Part shown: one piece after another, positions 62,378 through 64,000 of the stretch
Layout: each line of letters opens with the position of its first letter
Numbering within the stretch: position 1 is the stretch's first letter
Source: Bradyrhizobium campsiandrae
GTDB lineage: Bacteria > Pseudomonadota > Alphaproteobacteria > Rhizobiales > Xanthobacteraceae
Reading direction: 5' to 3'
DNA: 64,000 bases
NCBI RefSeq assembly: GCF_014529705.1
Contig: NZ_JAANIH010000032.1
Span: 1-64,000 of the forward strand
Notes under the pieces: generated by a model
What the model was told of the DNA's origin: nothing
Databases searched by the model: none
Seen by the model: only the letters and a program-made list of their open reading frames with translations
Program-made: the position numbers and the translations under genes

Positions 62378-64000
62378 TCATTGAATTCGAATGACGACTG
62401 TGTCCGCGGCGCCAGTGGCGTCGATCACGGTCAGCCTTGCAAAGCCCGGGCCGGGTGGATCGATCAGCCGCTGCCGCCGCCCGTCGATCTCGCCGCGTGC
62501 GGTTCCGTTGACCATGACAGTCATCGGCAATACCCCGCCGGCGACCTTGACGGGCATCGCGGCGGCCTTCGTGCCGCCCGAACGATCGACGTCGATCCGC
62601 GAGCCGTTGAGCGGGAACTGGATGTGAAGGGCCTGCTCGCCGCCGGTCCGCACCAGCTCCCCGACTGGGCGGAACCGCTTCAGCGGCAACGGCAACTTCG
62701 CGTTGCTGGCGACCAGGGTTCCCTTCGGCGGTTTGGGCAGCGGAGCCAGCGTCTTGCCGGTACGCGCGAAAGCATCGAACAGAATGGGCGCGGCAGCCAC
62801 CCGGCCGATCAGGCCGGGAACCGGCGCGCCATCGGGCCGGCCGACCCAGACACCGATGGTCATCCGGCCGTCAAACCCGACCGACCAGGCATCGCGATAG
62901 CCGTAGGAGGTGCCGGTCTTGAAGGCGATGCGGTTGTGAGCGGCGTTCTCCGGCGGCGGGGTTCCCAGCAGCACGTTGCCCACCTGCCAGGCCGCGACCG
63001 GATCCAACAGCCGGAGCGGCTCGCGATCATCCTTGGCGGCGATGATCTCGCGCAACGGCTTGGTGGTGCCGAGCCGGGCGAAGCCTGCATAGAGCTGCGC
63101 GAGATCCTGCAACGTCACGCCGACGCCGCCGAGGCCCATCGCAAGGCCTGGAGCCTCGTCCTTGGGCAGAACCAGATTGCCGCCGGCCTGCCGCAACCGC
63201 GAGGCCAGCCGGCTCGCGCCGACGCGGTCGAGCAGCACAATCGCCGGCACGTTCAGCGAGAGCTGCAGCGCCTTCTTCACCGGCACCGTGCCCTGGAACG
63301 TCATGTCGAAATTCTCCGGCGCATAGGAGCCGAAGCGCACCGGACGATCGTCGATCAGACTATCGGGATGAACGAAGCCGTCCTCGAAGGCGAGGCCGTA
63401 GATGAAGGGCTTCAGCGTCGAGCCCGGCGAGCGGATGGCGCGGGTCATGTCGACCTGCCCTGCCCGGCTCTCGTCGAAATAATCCGCCGAGCCGACGCGT
63501 GCGAGCACATCGCCGCTGTCATTGTCGACCACGATGATGCCGACCGAGATGTTCGGCCCGAGCGCAATGGCGCGGTCGCGCGCCAGCGGCTCCAGCACCT
63601 TCTGGAGATTGGAATCCAGCGTCAGCTTGATAACAGGCGTATCCCTGACGGTCGACAGCGCACTGTCGGACGCATGCGGCGCCAGGATCGGCATCGGCTT
63701 GCGGAGCTTTGGCACGGGCACGGCCTTGGCCTGCCTCGCCTCGTCGATGCTGACCACGTGCTCCTCGACCATCCGCTCGAGCACGCGGTCGCGGGCGATG
63801 CGGGCCGCTTCCGGAAAGCGGTCGAGCCGGCGCGTCTCCGGCGATTGCGGCAGCGCGACCAGCAGCGCGGCCTCGGCCAGCGACAGCCGCTTCGGCTCCT
63901 TGCCGAGATAGGCGATCGATGCGGCACGGATGCCTTCGAGGTTGCCGCCATAGGGCGCAAGCGCGAGGTAAAGGTCGAGGATCTCGTCCTTGCTCAAGCT
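62378..64000 (-). CDS. pbpC: Penicillin-binding protein 1C, N-terminus outside the window
   Basis: The visible 540 residues are the end of the transglycosylase domain (EILDLYLALAPYGGNLEGIRAASIAYLGK, in part) and the whole transpeptidase domain. The catalytic Ser is in the SxxK motif SPGSTLKPFIYGLAFEDG; KTGTSYGYRDAWSVGFDG is the KTG motif. The C-terminal BiPBP_C domain ends GFARLTVIDATGAADTVVIRI. The frame is open to the edge at 64000. It lies 50 nt upstream of the ArnT-like gene in the same direction. Confidence 0.93.
   Translation of the reverse strand, partial: SLSKDEILDLYLALAPYGGNLEGIRAASIAYLGKEPKRLSLAEAALLVALPQSPETRRLDRFPEAARIARDRVLERMVEEHVVSIDEARQAKAVPVPKLRKPMPILAPHASDSALSTVRDTPVIKLTLDSNLQKVLEPLARDRAIALGPNISVGIIVVDNDSGDVLARVGSADYFDESRAGQVDMTRAIRSPGSTLKPFIYGLAFEDGFVHPDSLIDDRPVRFGSYAPENFDMTFQGTVPVKKALQLSLNVPAIVLLDRVGASRLASRLRQAGGNLVLPKDEAPGLAMGLGGVGVTLQDLAQLYAGFARLGTTKPLREIIAAKDDREPLRLLDPVAAWQVGNVLLGTPPPENAAHNRIAFKTGTSYGYRDAWSVGFDGRMTIGVWVGRPDGAPVPGLIGRVAAAPILFDAFARTGKTLAPLPKPPKGTLVASNAKLPLPLKRFRPVGELVRTGGEQALHIQFPLNGSRIDVDRSGGTKAAAMPVKVAGGVLPMTVMVNGTARGEIDGRRQRLIDPPGPGFARLTVIDATGAADTVVIRIQ

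Overview
The window is a gene-dense, GC-rich alphaproteobacterial chromosome segment, most likely from Bradyrhizobium or a close relative. The evidence is the gene content and order: dusB-ntrB-ntrC, fused ispDF, lipA-ratA, pcm-tolC-popZ-valS, aapJQMP, NodT-type RND efflux genes and a lipid-A sugar cluster. No rRNA, CRISPR array, insertion sequence or prophage is visible. The two tRNAs (Asn-GUU, Cys-GCA) show no flanking integration remnants. Most long open frames opposite the real genes are GC-rich antisense shadows and are not annotated.

Layout. 0-5.7 kb: nitrogen control (ntrC, ntrB, dusB, all minus), diverging from ispDF-cinA. 6-11.1 kb: a plus-strand operon for a ba3-type terminal oxidase (small subunit, subunit II, subunit I) with three c-type cytochromes carrying seven CxxCH sites. 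11.2-20.4 kb: housekeeping block (ratA, lipA, 3-methyladenine glycosylase, valS, popZ, tolC, pcm, tRNA-Asn). 20.5-24.7 kb: a membrane-stress cluster of flotillin, a YqiJ-like OB-fold membrane protein and a PspA/IM30 protein whose frame carries an extra 160-residue N-terminal region resembling the start of TnpB transposon nucleases. 25-31.7 kb: an amide/amino-acid scavenging operon (binding protein, permease-ATPase fusion, formamidase, AraC-formamidase fusion, RidA). 32-34.2 kb: small proteins, tRNA-Cys and a DTW-domain tRNA-modifying enzyme. 34.2-43.4 kb: a four-gene RND efflux system. 43.8-47.3 kb: FAD oxidoreductase, DUF1365 and cyclopropane-fatty-acid synthase. 47.3-51.3 kb: cysK, a DUF805 protein and a TPR/O-GlcNAc-transferase-like protein. 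51.4-55.9 kb: aapJQMP, with aapQ broken by an in-frame amber codon. 56.3-64 kb: metC, an unknown protein, a lipid-A/undecaprenyl sugar cluster (LAB_N, GT2, PAP2, ArnT-like) and penicillin-binding protein 1C running off the edge.

The observations I would follow first are: (1) the promoters of dusB-ntrBC and of the PspA gene share one layout, a GCAC-N7-GTGC dyad (NtrC-box form) filling a 16-bp -35/-10 spacer just ahead of a probably leaderless ATG; (2) the TnpB-like/PspA frame, which has a strong internal ribosome binding site that would give a normal-sized PspA; (3) the AraC-formamidase fusion beside a stand-alone formamidase paralogue; (4) the aapQ nonsense codon; (5) a perfect CRP-type site ahead of a small Cys-rich secreted protein. 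Starts were moved inward from the longest frame where a ribosome binding site, signal peptide or family length supported it. All family assignments are from reading the sequence; no database search was run.
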